Positions 45,713 through 55,025 are shown, counted from the stretch's first letter. The stretch: 64,000 nucleotides of DNA from an uncultured Lachnoclostridium sp. (GCA_902464595.1 CABQJX010000001.1:15331-79330); one strand, 5' to 3'. A program made the numbers and translations. Notes: generated from the sequence alone by a model not told the origin.

Positions 45713-46540
45713 ATGGAAAAAAATGTAACGTGGAAGGGGTATCTCATCGGAGATGTGGCCCAGATGGTGGGGCTCAGCCGGGATGCCCTGCGCTTTTATG
45801 AAAAAAAGGGGATCATCGAAGCCACAAAGGGAGAGAATGGCTACCGGTATTACTCAGAGGCAGATATATACCGTTTGATGTATATTTTGTATCAGAGAAA
45901 AATGAACATTAGTATAGAAGAAATCGGGGATCTTATGAGCGGGCAAAATTCCTTCTCTGCCAGAAAAGATCAGATCCGGCAGCGGCTGGAGGAGGAGGAG
46001 GAGGCAATCCGCTGCCACAGGCAGGCGATCATGCGCCTGGAGCTGGCGAGACAGGATATGGAGCGGCTGGAACAATTTTTAAATACATGCTCCCTCCGTT
46101 TGTTTCCGAAAGCCTATATTATGGATACCTGTCAGGATCTTCAGGAGGGGCTTCGGGAATGGTTCCGTCTGTCATCGGAGACGGCCGGCCTGGATATGTC
46201 CTATTTCTATAATGTGCTTGTATGGGACGGGGAGGATCTGAGGCAGGAGGGAACACAGCTTTTGCTCTATGAGGGGTTGGAATCTGTTTTGGGAGGAAAA
46301 TTTGACAAAAAAAGGTATCCCATGACAGAGGAAGGACAATGCATTTACGCTGTTTTCCTGTCAGAGGACACCCTTCCCACAGATCAAATGATCCGTCAGA
46401 TGGAGCAATGGGGAAGGGCTCATGGCTATGAAGCCACGGGCCGGATCTATGCCAATGACATGGCCTCTTTTTTTGAGAAAGAAAAGACCAATTATGCCCT
46501 GGAGATATATATGCCTATAAAAGGAGCTGTGCACGAATGA
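45713..46540 (+). CDS. MerR-family transcriptional regulator with effector-binding domain
   Basis: A 275-residue regulator. Residues about 10-80 are the MerR helix-turn-helix (YLIGDVAQMVGLSRDALRFY and GYRYYSEADIYRL), followed by a coiled-coil dimer helix (about 90-130) and a C-terminal GyrI-like drug/effector domain of about 140 residues ending YALEIYMPI. I chose ATG 45713 after AGGGGACGG. Such BmrR-like proteins bend a promoter with a 19-bp spacer; one exists at 46664-46694. Confidence 0.85.
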   Translation: MEKNVTWKGYLIGDVAQMVGLSRDALRFYEKKGIIEATKGENGYRYYSEADIYRLMYILYQRKMNISIEEIGDLMSGQNSFSARKDQIRQRLEEEEEAIRCHRQAIMRLELARQDMERLEQFLNTCSLRLFPKAYIMDTCQDLQEGLREWFRLSSETAGLDMSYFYNVLVWDGEDLRQEGTQLLLYEGLESVLGGKFDKKRYPMTEEGQCIYAVFLSEDTLPTDQMIRQMEQWGRAHGYEATGRIYANDMASFFEKEKTNYALEIYMPIKGAVHE

Positions 46541-46562
46541 CTTAGTGCAGCAGCTCCTTTTG
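46520..46562. terminator. Terminator overlapping the end of the MerR gene
   Basis: AAAAGGAGCTGTGCAC pairs with GTGCAGCAGCTCCTTTT around a loop of about 10 bases, with A-rich and T-rich flanks that allow termination in both directions. It contains the stop codon of the MerR gene. Confidence 0.65.
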
Positions 46563-46663
46563 GTTTTCTGTAAAAGGTCATTTAGGGGAGGCGGCGGCAA
46601 TAGGGGTTCCATCTGTAAGGAAGGATATGTCTGCCGCCGCGCGTTGTCATCGCTGACAGTAAG

Positions 46664-46694
46664 AGCATACACTATGGAGCGGCTCCAAGGTCAA
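46664..46694 (-). promoter_or_regulatory. Orphan MerR-type promoter with 19-bp spacer
   Basis: Read on the minus strand, TTGACC (46689-46694) is followed by a 19-bp spacer containing the dyad TTGGAG/CTCCAT and then TATGCT (46664-46669). This is the exact architecture of MerR-activated promoters such as that of copA. No credible gene lies downstream on that strand before the terminator at 46520-46562. The rest of 46541-46811 shows no gene. Confidence 0.55.
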
Positions 46695-46811
46695 GGAATG
46701 TCAGAGAAATGTAAGAGAACGTAAGAAATGTATGATTTTGGAATATAGTAAACATAAGGAAAATACCCATAGAAGAAGATCCTTTTTGACTGCAGGGGAG
46801 GGGAACGGGGT

Positions 46812-47396
46812 ATGATCAATTATCTTTGGGCAGGTATGACATTGGCTGGCATCCTATGGGGGGCGTTTCACGGACAGCTTCAGGCTGTTACCGAAGGAGC
46901 GCTCCAGGCAGCAAAGGAGGCAGTGGCGCTGGCAGTGGCGATGCTGGGGGTCATGAGCCTTTGGAGCGGGGTTTTAGAGATTGGATACCGCAGCGGTCTG
47001 GTGGATCAGCTGACCAGGAAGATGGGGCCGGTTCTCACCTTTTTGTTTCCCAGGCTGGATCCAAAGGGAGAGGCCAGGAAACAGATTTCCATGAATATGA
47101 TCGCGAATCTGTTAGGGCTAGGCTGGGCTGCCACTCCTGCCGGACTAAAGGCCATGGAGGAATTAAAAAAGGAGTGTGGGGGAGAACCGGGAAAGGCCAG
47201 CAACGAGATGTGTACCTTTCTGATCATCAATATATCCTCCCTCCAGCTGATCCCCATGAATATGATCGCTTTCCGCAGCCAGTACGGCAGCCCTTCTCCG
47301 GAAGCGATCCTGGGGCCTGCGCTGGCGGCCACCTGTTTTAGCACCGTGGTGGCTGCAGTGTTTTGCCGGGTCATGGACCGGCAAAAAAAGCCTTGA
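46812..47396 (+). CDS. spmA: Spore maturation protein A
   Basis: A 194-residue membrane protein of the nucleoside-recognition (Gate) domain family. About four hydrophobic segments and the conserved segments GVMSLWSGVLEIGYRSGL, FPRLDPKGEARKQISMNM-type region (here DPKGEARKQISMN) and GLGWAATPAGLKAME identify SpmA, needed for spore core dehydration in Bacillus. Its usual partner spmB is found 7.6 kb downstream instead of next to it. Confidence 0.88.
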   Translation: MINYLWAGMTLAGILWGAFHGQLQAVTEGALQAAKEAVALAVAMLGVMSLWSGVLEIGYRSGLVDQLTRKMGPVLTFLFPRLDPKGEARKQISMNMIANLLGLGWAATPAGLKAMEELKKECGGEPGKASNEMCTFLIINISSLQLIPMNMIAFRSQYGSPSPEAILGPALAATCFSTVVAAVFCRVMDRQKKP

Positions 47397-47458
47397 CAAA
47401 GCAGCACTGGGCCGCTATACTCCCAGTAAACCTAGTAACTAACTATGAATGAATAGTT
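47393..47458 (+). promoter_or_regulatory. cysK promoter with downstream dyad
   Basis: TTGACA (47393-47398) and TATACT (47416-47421) are 17 bp apart and overlap the end of spmA. Downstream, AACTAT (47441-47446) and ATAGTT (47453-47458) form a perfect 6-bp dyad that may be a repressor site, for example of a cysteine-responsive Rrf2-type regulator. The regulator identity is speculation. Confidence 0.65.
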
Positions 47459-47510
47459 GGAATGAAAGCAGAAAGGGGCTTTGCCAGGTGGCAGGCAATG
47501 GTGAGTGGAC

Positions 47511-48443
47511 ATGGGAAATATTTACAGCACAGCGGCGGAACTGGTTGGAAACACACCATTATTGGAGGTGCGGAAGATCGAACAGAAGGAGGGGCTGAAA
47601 GCCAGACTTCTTGTAAAGCTGGAGTACTTAAATCCGGCGGGCAGCGTAAAAGACCGGGTGGGAAAGGCCATGATCGAGGAAGCAGAGAGGGCCGGGATCT
47701 TAAAGCCGGGCTCCGTTATCATTGAACCGACCTCCGGCAACACAGGCATTGGACTGGCGGCCATTGCAGCGGTAAAGGGGTACAGGCTGATCCTGACTAT
47801 GCCGGATACGATGAGTATAGAACGCCGCAATATCTTAAAGGCTTACGGGGCAGAGATTGAACTTACCCCCGGGGAGAAGGGGATGAGCGGAGCCATTGAG
47901 CGGGCCAGGGAGCTGGCAGGAGAGATTCCGGGAAGCTTTATCCCAGGCCAGTTCGATAATCCAGTCAATCCGCGGATCCATATGGAAACCACAGGGCCGG
48001 AAATATGGAAGGACACAGAGGGAAAGGTGGATATTCTGGTGGCTTCTGTGGGAACTGGGGGAACGATCACGGGAACCGGGGCATATCTCAAAAAGATGAA
48101 TCCCGCCGTAAGGGTGGTGGCTGTGGAGCCGGCATCCTCTCCGGTACTGTCCGGGGGAAGCCCAGGGTCTCATAAGATCCAGGGCATCGGGGCCGGCTTT
48201 GTCCCCAAGGTGTTAGATACCAAGATCTATGACGAGGTGTTTCCTGTGGATAATGACATGCCCTTTCAGACGGCCCGCCTGTTAGCCCAGACAGAGGGGA
48301 TCCTTACAGGAATTTCCTCCGGTGCAGCCCTTTATGCGGGAATGGAAGTGGCTAAAAGAGAGGAGAATGAAGGAAAAACCATCGTAGTGATCCTGCCGGA
48401 CAGCGGAGACCGTTATTATTCCACGCCGATCTTCACGGACTGA
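47511..48443 (+). CDS. cysK: Cysteine synthase A (O-acetylserine sulfhydrylase)
   Basis: A 310-residue pyridoxal-phosphate enzyme that makes cysteine from O-acetylserine and sulfide. The PLP Lys lies in NPAGSVKDRVG, the phosphate loop in SVGTGGTITGTG and the substrate loop in PTSGNTGIGLA; the C-terminus GISSGAALYAG is typical. ATG 47511 or GTG 47505 could be the start; neither has a strong ribosome site. It has its own promoter. Confidence 0.95.
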   Translation: MGNIYSTAAELVGNTPLLEVRKIEQKEGLKARLLVKLEYLNPAGSVKDRVGKAMIEEAERAGILKPGSVIIEPTSGNTGIGLAAIAAVKGYRLILTMPDTMSIERRNILKAYGAEIELTPGEKGMSGAIERARELAGEIPGSFIPGQFDNPVNPRIHMETTGPEIWKDTEGKVDILVASVGTGGTITGTGAYLKKMNPAVRVVAVEPASSPVLSGGSPGSHKIQGIGAGFVPKVLDTKIYDEVFPVDNDMPFQTARLLAQTEGILTGISSGAALYAGMEVAKREENEGKTIVVILPDSGDRYYSTPIFTD

Positions 48444-48578
48444 TGATAAATGGAGGGCCTCCTTCTGCCTGCGTTTCCTCCCCTTGTCCCATGCACATAA
48501 ATATGATATGCTTAGATCCGGGGGAGAGAATGAATACACATATTATAATGATGGGTTTATATTGAAGGAGGATTTCGT

Positions 48579-49673
48579 ATGTCATTTAGGCTGGCAGAGT
48601 ACAAAAAACCGGATTTTAGTGAGAAACAATTTGTGGAGGCCCCAAACGCCGTTATGGTTCCGGCGCCCAGGGACAAGGTTGCGCCGGAGCACTACCACGC
48701 AACCACCATATTCCCGGAATATTTTAAGGTAGACGGAGAATGGCTTCTGGCAGAGGAGAGCCGCATGGACTGCGTTGCCGTTTACGAAAATGGCAGCGTC
48801 AAGGTGCGGGAGTTCCGCAACCTGAAAGAGGGAGATCTTGTATTTACCGGGAGAACGGAAAACTGTGAGGAAGGTATTTTCGTATATCCCAACGGGTTTG
48901 AGGAGGACGAGGAGAAAAACGGGGAAGCTTTTGCGTTTCGTCAGAGGCGTTCCAGGGAGACGGCGTTCTCCAAGGATTATGATAATATCTATGAGCTTTT
49001 GCGTCATGAGAGGGATCACGGCTATGTTGTATGGGTCATGGGCCCTGCCTGTGCCTTTGACTCTGATTCCAGGGAGGCTTTTTCAAAGCTGGTGATGAAC
49101 GGCTATGTCGATGCCCTTTTGGCAGGAAATGCGCTGGCTACCCACGATCTGGAGGGCGCTTATCTGAAAACGGCTTTGGGGCAGAACATTTACACCCAGT
49201 ACAGCCAGCCAAATGGCCATTACAATCATATCGATACCATCAACCGGGTCAAATATCACGGCTCCATACCGGCCTTTATTGAAAAAGAGGGGATTGACAA
49301 TGGGATCATTTACAGCTGTGTGAAAAAGGAGGTTCCTTTTGTGCTGGTAGGCTCGATCCGTGACGACGGGCCGCTGCCGGAGGTTTACTCCAATGTTTAC
49401 GAGGGACAGGACGCCATGCGGGCCTGCGTCAGCAAGGCAACTACAGTGATCTGTATGGCAACCACCCTTCACTCCATTGCCACAGGGAATATGACCCCTT
49501 CCTTCCGCGTTATGCCTGACGGAACGGTGCGCCAGGTATATTTCTACAGTGTAGACGTATCCGAATTTGCGGTAAATAAGCTGGGAGACCGGGGAAGCCT
49601 GTCAGCTAAGAGTATTGTGACCAACGTTCAGGACTTTGTGGTAAATGTGAGCAAGGGACTGGGATGTATGTAA
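48579..49673 (+). CDS. TIGR00300-family protein, ornithine cyclodeaminase-like (LOR/SDH region)
   Basis: A 364-residue protein. The N-terminal half has a segment (EYFKVDGEWLLAEESRMDCVAV) like the substrate region of the family, and the C-terminal half shows VDALLAGNALATHDLEGAY, GSIRDDGPLPEV, ATTLHSIATGNMTPS and an NAD-type fold. These segments match the LOR/SDH conserved domain found in arginine dihydrolase AgrE/ArgZ and in the archaeal-type ornithine cyclodeaminase, which releases ammonia to give proline. It has a strong AAGGAGG site and its own terminator. The real substrate is open; it is followed by an ABC importer operon. Confidence 0.78.
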   Translation: MSFRLAEYKKPDFSEKQFVEAPNAVMVPAPRDKVAPEHYHATTIFPEYFKVDGEWLLAEESRMDCVAVYENGSVKVREFRNLKEGDLVFTGRTENCEEGIFVYPNGFEEDEEKNGEAFAFRQRRSRETAFSKDYDNIYELLRHERDHGYVVWVMGPACAFDSDSREAFSKLVMNGYVDALLAGNALATHDLEGAYLKTALGQNIYTQYSQPNGHYNHIDTINRVKYHGSIPAFIEKEGIDNGIIYSCVKKEVPFVLVGSIRDDGPLPEVYSNVYEGQDAMRACVSKATTVICMATTLHSIATGNMTPSFRVMPDGTVRQVYFYSVDVSEFAVNKLGDRGSLSAKSIVTNVQDFVVNVSKGLGCM

Positions 49674-49683
49674 TAGACAAAGA

Positions 49684-49722
49684 GGGCTGCGCGGCCTTGA
49701 GCTGCGCAGTCCCCTTTTTTTT
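49684..49722 (+). terminator. Terminator after the TIGR00300-family gene
   Basis: GGGCTGCGC and GCGCAGTCCC pair with a single bulge around a short loop, followed by a run of eight T. The stretch 49723-49867 holds only AT-rich sequence with possible weak promoter elements. Confidence 0.85.
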
Positions 49723-49867
49723 ATGATCATATATAGAAAATCCGAATGGAAAAATAATCCATATTTATAAAAACAATTGGAAAACTATTTTTTTGTCCGA
49801 TAAAATTAAATATTAGAATATAGGATCTGCGGCCTGGTATGACCGGAGATGCGCTTTGGGGGAAGAT

Positions 49868-51400
49868 ATGCTGGAAGTAAGAAAGCTGTCCAAAAGCTTT
49901 GAGGGAAATTATGTGCTGAGGGATGTAAGCCTGTCCATTGAGGCAGGGGAAGTCTACGGGCTTATTGGGGCCAATGGTTCCGGTAAGAGCACATTTATGA
50001 ATATTCTTAATGGAAATGAAAAGATACGGAGAACCGGCGGATACGAGGGAGAGATTCTGGTTGACGGACTGCCTGTGAAGATTGAAAACCGTTCCCAGTC
50101 CGAGGGATACGGTATTGCTATGGTACACCAGGAGCTGGCCCTGTTTGCAGGGATGACGGTAGGAGAAAATATAAAGATCAACCGGGAAAATGTAAAGGGA
50201 AAACCTTTCTTTGTACCGGAGCTGGCCTATGTGGACCGCAGGAAGAACCGTGAGGATGCAGCCCGCACCCTGGAACGGGTGGGTTCAAAGCTGGATCCGG
50301 ACAGCTCTATCGACGGTTTGTCCCTGAACCAGAAACAGTTTGTGGAGATTGCCAGGGAGCTGGATAACCAGAAGGTACGGCTGCTGATGCTGGACGAGCC
50401 CACCAGCTCTCTCAATATTACGGAGACGAAGGCTCTTTTGACCTGTATCCGTGAGATTGCCAACACAGGTATTGGGGTGCTGTTTATCTCCCATCGTTTG
50501 GACGAGATCATGGAAGTGTGCGACCGGGTTTCTGTCCTTAGGGACGGAGAAATGATCTCCACTTACAAAAGAGAGGAGTTTGATCCCAAACGCTTTGCTG
50601 ACGATATGGTGGGATGTGAGATCGTCAAGGCTTCCCGCAGGGGTTCTAAGGCTTCCGGGGAGGTGCTGTTTTCCTATGAGGGACTTCCGGAAGGAAGCAG
50701 GCTGGATGTGTTCCGGGGCGAGATCTTAGGAATCACAGGATTAGCCGGACAGGGACAGGACAGCCTTCTGGATGGTCTTTTCGGGGTGAAAAAAGCGGAT
50801 TATCAGGCTGTCTATAAGGGAAAGCCTTTGAAACAGGGGGATGCCCAGAGTATGATCCGAAACAGGATCTATTACCTGTCCGAAGATCGTTCCACTGCCA
50901 GTCTTTTACTAGACAGTCCTATATGGGAAAATATGGTGTTTGGTACGGAGCAGGTTCACCCGGAATTTCTGCGTATGAAAAGCTGTCCTGCCCTCTCTAT
51001 GCTGAACAAGAAGGCAGTGCGCGCCCATGCAGAGAAAATGATCGATCTGTTAAATATCGTATGCAGGGGGCCGGAGCAGAATGTGAGGGAGCTGTCAGGC
51101 GGCAATCAGCAGAAGGTCTGTGTTAGCCGGGCCATTACCTTTCAGCCGGAGCTTTTGCTGGTAGGAGAGCCGACCAGAGGGATTGATGTGTATTCCAAGG
51201 AGCTGATCCTTCAGTGGCTGTTAAAGATGAACCATGATTACGGGACAACCCTGGTGGTGGCCTCCGGGGAGCTGGAGGAGCTTTTACGGGTCTGCGACCG
51301 CATCGCTGTTATGCACCAGGGAAGGGTATTTAAGATATTTGATACAAAGAATACAGGGCTGGAGGAATTGACTTTGGCTCTTTACGGGAGGGAGTTCTGA
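49868..51400 (+). CDS. BMP/ribose-type ABC transporter ATPase with two nucleotide domains
   Basis: A 510-residue ATPase with two ABC cassettes. The first has Walker A GANGSGKST, a DGLSLNQKQ-like signature and Walker B LLMLDEPTSSLN; the second has a weaker P-loop (GLAGQGQDSL), the signature LSGGNQQKV and Walker B LLVGEPTRGID, as in RbsA/MglA/YufO. ATG 49868 after GGGGGAAG is preferred over TTG 49856. It drives the importer together with the two permeases that follow and the DUF3798 lipoprotein. Confidence 0.92.
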   Translation: MLEVRKLSKSFEGNYVLRDVSLSIEAGEVYGLIGANGSGKSTFMNILNGNEKIRRTGGYEGEILVDGLPVKIENRSQSEGYGIAMVHQELALFAGMTVGENIKINRENVKGKPFFVPELAYVDRRKNREDAARTLERVGSKLDPDSSIDGLSLNQKQFVEIARELDNQKVRLLMLDEPTSSLNITETKALLTCIREIANTGIGVLFISHRLDEIMEVCDRVSVLRDGEMISTYKREEFDPKRFADDMVGCEIVKASRRGSKASGEVLFSYEGLPEGSRLDVFRGEILGITGLAGQGQDSLLDGLFGVKKADYQAVYKGKPLKQGDAQSMIRNRIYYLSEDRSTASLLLDSPIWENMVFGTEQVHPEFLRMKSCPALSMLNKKAVRAHAEKMIDLLNIVCRGPEQNVRELSGGNQQKVCVSRAITFQPELLLVGEPTRGIDVYSKELILQWLLKMNHDYGTTLVVASGELEELLRVCDRIAVMHQGRVFKIFDTKNTGLEELTLALYGREF

Positions 51401-52443
51401 TGAAAAACAGATATTTGAATCCTCCCCAGATGATCATGCTGGTCTTTATGGGAGTTTTGCTGCTGGCAGCTATGGTGATCCGTATGGATATGGTGAGGAT
51501 CATCAATGACGCTCTCATCAAGTGGGCTATGAATGGAGTGATCGTGCTGTCCCTGATCCCCATGATCAATGTGGGGGCGGGAAGAAATTTTGGAATGACC
51601 ATAGGACTTTCAGCCGGGCTTGTGGGAATGATCTTTGCCTTAAACGCCCGCCTGACCTCCTGGGCTGGTTTTGTCAGCTCCCTGGCAGTAGGAATGGCGG
51701 TGGCTTTGGTATTTGGATTCTTTTACGCAGTTGTCTTAAACCGTCTGAAGCTGAATGAGGAGATCGTGGGAACCTTTGCAGGATATTCCTTTATTCCTAT
51801 TATGAATTTATTTTACACCTTTGTACCGGTGACAAACCGTCAGATGCTTTATCCTATCGGCGGCCAGGGACTTCGGCCCAAGGTAAATCTGGAAAATTAT
51901 TTCGGACAGATCTTAGACAGGCTTTGGCAGGTAAAAATTGGAAATCTTGTGATCCCTCTGGGACTTCTTCTGTTCTTTTTCGGTATCGGAGCGCTGCTGT
52001 GGATTTTTTCCAAAACAAGGACAGGAATGATCTTTTCTGCCATTGCGGAAAATGAGACATTTGCCCGCCTCACAGGGATGCAGGTCAACCGCTACCGTAC
52101 CATTGCCATTATCATGTCAACGGTGATCGCAGCTGTGGGTGTGGTCGTGTATTCCCAGAGCTATGGGATCCTTCATCTGTATGACGGTCCCTTTATGATG
52201 AGCTTTCCCGCTGTCTCTGCTATTGTGATCGGAGGGGCGAGCCCCAGGAAGGCTACGGTGATGAACGCCCTGATCGGTACATTTTTGTATCAGACAACCT
52301 ATCTGCTGTCCATTCCGGTGGCAAATGCCCTTCTGATACCGGAGATGGCAGAGATTTTGAGAACGATCATTACCAGCGGTATTATTCTGTACGCATTTAT
52401 TTTTGAGAGGAAGGATACGAGACATGAAGTACATAAAGCGTAA
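51400..52443 (+). CDS. BMP/ribose-type ABC transporter permease 1
   Basis: A 347-residue membrane protein with about 8-9 hydrophobic segments of the RbsC-like (BPD_transp_2) type. NVGAGRNFGMTIGLSAGLVG and the segment AVSAIVIGGASPRKA are family signatures. Its ATG shares a base with the stop of the ATPase gene, and its end overlaps the second permease gene by 20 bp, so all are translated together. Confidence 0.9.
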   Translation: MKNRYLNPPQMIMLVFMGVLLLAAMVIRMDMVRIINDALIKWAMNGVIVLSLIPMINVGAGRNFGMTIGLSAGLVGMIFALNARLTSWAGFVSSLAVGMAVALVFGFFYAVVLNRLKLNEEIVGTFAGYSFIPIMNLFYTFVPVTNRQMLYPIGGQGLRPKVNLENYFGQILDRLWQVKIGNLVIPLGLLLFFFGIGALLWIFSKTRTGMIFSAIAENETFARLTGMQVNRYRTIAIIMSTVIAAVGVVVYSQSYGILHLYDGPFMMSFPAVSAIVIGGASPRKATVMNALIGTFLYQTTYLLSIPVANALLIPEMAEILRTIITSGIILYAFIFERKDTRHEVHKA

Positions 52444-53458
52444 TATGGTTCCCATAGCCGTCCTGGCTCTGGCTGTCCTGTCCTTTCAGTTTGCGGGGAT
52501 CAGCTTGTCCTATCTGGCCTCGGAGGTATATACCCGATTTATCCGCAATATTTTGTTTGTCTTAGCTTTGATCCTGCCTGTGACCTGCGGAATGGGGCTG
52601 AATTTTGCCATTGTGGTGGGGGCCATCTCTGCCCAGATGGCAATGGTGATCTCGGTGGATCTGATGCTGGAGGGGGGCGCAGCCCTGACCTTTGTGATCG
52701 GTGTGAGCTTCTTTCTCTCCATTGTCTTTGGCTGGATGGTGGCCGCGCTTTTAAACCGGGCCAGAGGCAAAGAAATGATCGTGTCCATCATGATCGGACA
52801 GCTCAGCTCCGTGATCTATCAGTTTGTGTTTATGGTCGCCTATGGCATGTTCTTTGAGCCAAAAAATAAGGAGATCCTTCTGGATCGGGGCATCGGTGTG
52901 CGCAGCATGGTGGATGCCAAAAATATCAGCGGCGTGTTTAAGAGCGTTCTGCCCTTTGAATTTGACGGGAAAACATACTCCCTGTTTCCTCTGATCTTTA
53001 TTGGGATCTTTTCCCTCCTTCTGTTCTATATCCAGCGGACCCGTCTGGGCACATTGGCAAGGGCAGTGGGAACAGATATAAATACAGCGGAAAAACTGGG
53101 AATTAACAGCAAACGTGTCCGCTCCATCTGCATTATTTTATCCACCCTTTTTGCGGCCATGAGCCAGATCCTTTTTGTGGCGGATTTTGGGACGATCAAT
53201 GTGTATACAGGCCATTTGGGATTGGATACCTTTGCGGCGGCAGCCATCCTGGTAGGAGGCGCTTCCATCAAAAAGGCTAAAATGCGCCACTGCTTTATTG
53301 GGGTGATCCTATTCCACGCCCTGTTCGTCACGTCGCCTATGGCGGGGCAGAATCTGTTCAATAACCCGGCGGTGGGAGAATATTTCCGATCCTTTGTGGC
53401 TTATGGCGTTATTGTTATCGCCATTATGGTGAACCTGCGGACAGAGAAGAAGGCATAA
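52424..53458 (+). CDS. BMP/ribose-type ABC transporter permease 2
   Basis: A 344-residue membrane protein, related to the preceding permease. PVTCGMGLNFAIVVGAISAQ and AAAAILVGGASIKKAKMRH are the RbsC-type segments, and about eight helices are apparent. I chose ATG 52424 after GAGAGGAAGG; a TTG at 52403 would start in front of the ribosome site. The two permeases form a heterodimeric channel, as in nucleoside importers of the BMP class. Confidence 0.9.
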   Translation: MKYIKRNMVPIAVLALAVLSFQFAGISLSYLASEVYTRFIRNILFVLALILPVTCGMGLNFAIVVGAISAQMAMVISVDLMLEGGAALTFVIGVSFFLSIVFGWMVAALLNRARGKEMIVSIMIGQLSSVIYQFVFMVAYGMFFEPKNKEILLDRGIGVRSMVDAKNISGVFKSVLPFEFDGKTYSLFPLIFIGIFSLLLFYIQRTRLGTLARAVGTDINTAEKLGINSKRVRSICIILSTLFAAMSQILFVADFGTINVYTGHLGLDTFAAAAILVGGASIKKAKMRHCFIGVILFHALFVTSPMAGQNLFNNPAVGEYFRSFVAYGVIVIAIMVNLRTEKKA

Positions 53459-53588
53459 AACGGCTACTTTGGCGATCAAATGAGATATTTGGGGGATTTC
53501 TGAGAAGCAGAACGGAGGGGAGCCGGGAATGGCTCTTAAAACCGGGATGTTTCTGTGAAATAAATAAAATTACAAAATGGAGGAAAAG

Positions 53589-54842
53589 ATGAGGAAAAAA
53601 TTAGTAAGCGTAATGCTGGCAGCTGCCTTGGCGGCAGGCGCACTGACAGCCTGCGGTACACCCAACGCAGGCGGAGAGGCCAAAACAGACACAACGGCAG
53701 CATCACAGGCAGAGAGTACAGAGGCTGCAAAATCAGAGGAGACAAAGGCTGAGGAGTCTGAGGCAAAGGAGAGCGCAGAGACGGAGGCAGAGGCCGCTGC
53801 TTCTGACGAGCCCTACAAGATCGGAATTGTAACTCCTACTGTTACCGTCAGCGAGGACGAGTTCCGCGGAGCCCAGGAAATGGTGGAGAAATACCCGGAT
53901 CTGGTGGTGCACAAGACCCTTCCCGAGAACTTTGCTACAGACAAAGAGGGCTGCATCTCCGTAGTTACCAGCCTGGCTGATGATCCTGAGATGAAGTATA
54001 TCATTTTTGACAACGGTATGGAGGGCATTGTTCCCGCATTCCAGACCATCCGCGAGAAGCGCCCTGACATTGTGACCATGGCAACCTGCAACGATGACCC
54101 AAAGCTGTTAAATGAGTATGTGGATATTTCCATCAACACAGACTGGAACCGCCGCGGCGAGACCATTGCAACAAAGGCTCATGAGATGGGAGCAAAGACG
54201 CTGATCCATTATTCCTTCCCAACCCATATGGCTTCTGAGAGCAAGGTGATCCGCCGGGATATTATGAAGGCAACCTGCGAGAAATTAGGTATGGAGTTTG
54301 TGGAGATCACAACCCCGGATCCACAGACTGGAAATGGAACTGCTCCTATGCTTCAGTTCCTCCAGGAGGATATTCCGCGCCAGATCGAGAAGTACGGCCC
54401 AGATACCAATATTTTCGGAACCAACTGCCCAATGTACGATGTGATCTTAGACGAAGCGTTTAAGTTAAAATTCATCGTGGCAGAGCAGTGCTGCCCAACT
54501 CCTACCCAGGCTTATCCAACAGTTCTGAACCTGGAGATCACAGAGGATGATCTGGGCAACTATGATAAGATCAATGAAATGATCACAGAGAAGTCTGCAG
54601 AGGCAGGAATGACCGGAAGACTGTCTGGATGGGCTATGCCGTCCTCCGTATACATTCCGAAGCTGAAGGTAGAGCTGGCTAAGTATATGCATGACAATAA
54701 CTTAAAGCCAGAGGATGTTCTGAGCAAGGAGTTCTTAGACAACTTCTCCAAGGAGCATATGCCGGTAAGCGCTGACTTTGCTATGGCAGGCGAGGGACTG
54801 GACAACTACTATATGCTGATCCTGGAGGATATTTACTACTAG
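53589..54842 (+). CDS. DUF3798-type substrate-binding lipoprotein
   Basis: A 417-residue lipoprotein with lipobox LTAC and acylated Cys22, then a long Glu/Ala/Ser-rich linker to about residue 78. The mature part starts YKIGIVTPTVTVSEDEFRGA and runs with the alternating strands and helices of periplasmic-binding type I folds. I recognise the DUF3798 family. It is the binding protein of the preceding ATPase and permeases; the ligand is unknown. ATG 53589, after GGAGG, is preferred over ATG 53577. Confidence 0.82.
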   Translation: MRKKLVSVMLAAALAAGALTACGTPNAGGEAKTDTTAASQAESTEAAKSEETKAEESEAKESAETEAEAAASDEPYKIGIVTPTVTVSEDEFRGAQEMVEKYPDLVVHKTLPENFATDKEGCISVVTSLADDPEMKYIIFDNGMEGIVPAFQTIREKRPDIVTMATCNDDPKLLNEYVDISINTDWNRRGETIATKAHEMGAKTLIHYSFPTHMASESKVIRRDIMKATCEKLGMEFVEITTPDPQTGNGTAPMLQFLQEDIPRQIEKYGPDTNIFGTNCPMYDVILDEAFKLKFIVAEQCCPTPTQAYPTVLNLEITEDDLGNYDKINEMITEKSAEAGMTGRLSGWAMPSSVYIPKLKVELAKYMHDNNLKPEDVLSKEFLDNFSKEHMPVSADFAMAGEGLDNYYMLILEDIYY

Positions 54843-54874
54843 GATCCGCTGCTTTAACCGCATAGAATGCAGGC

Positions 54875-54919
54875 AGGACGCCGCAAAATGGGAGAGCCCT
54901 TTTGCAGCGTCCTGTTTTA
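54875..54919 (+). terminator. Terminator of the DUF3798 ABC operon
   Basis: AGGACGCCGCAAAA (54875-54888) pairs with TTTTGCAGCGTCCT (54900-54913) with one mismatch and is followed by GTTTTAT. Between it and spmB (54920-55025) I see no gene. Confidence 0.8.
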
Positions 54920-55025
54920 TATAGGAGGCAGCGGGAAGCTTTTTCCAAGACAGATCCTTCGTTTCTTAGCATGGATCGCCTTACCACATCATAGGATAGG
55001 GTAACGGCTCATCCGGGAGGCTTCT

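Noticed and set aside
46361..46672. 103-residue minus-strand frame starting inside the MerR-type promoter
   Set aside because: It mostly overlaps the well-supported MerR gene, has no ribosome site, and its ATG is part of the -10 element.
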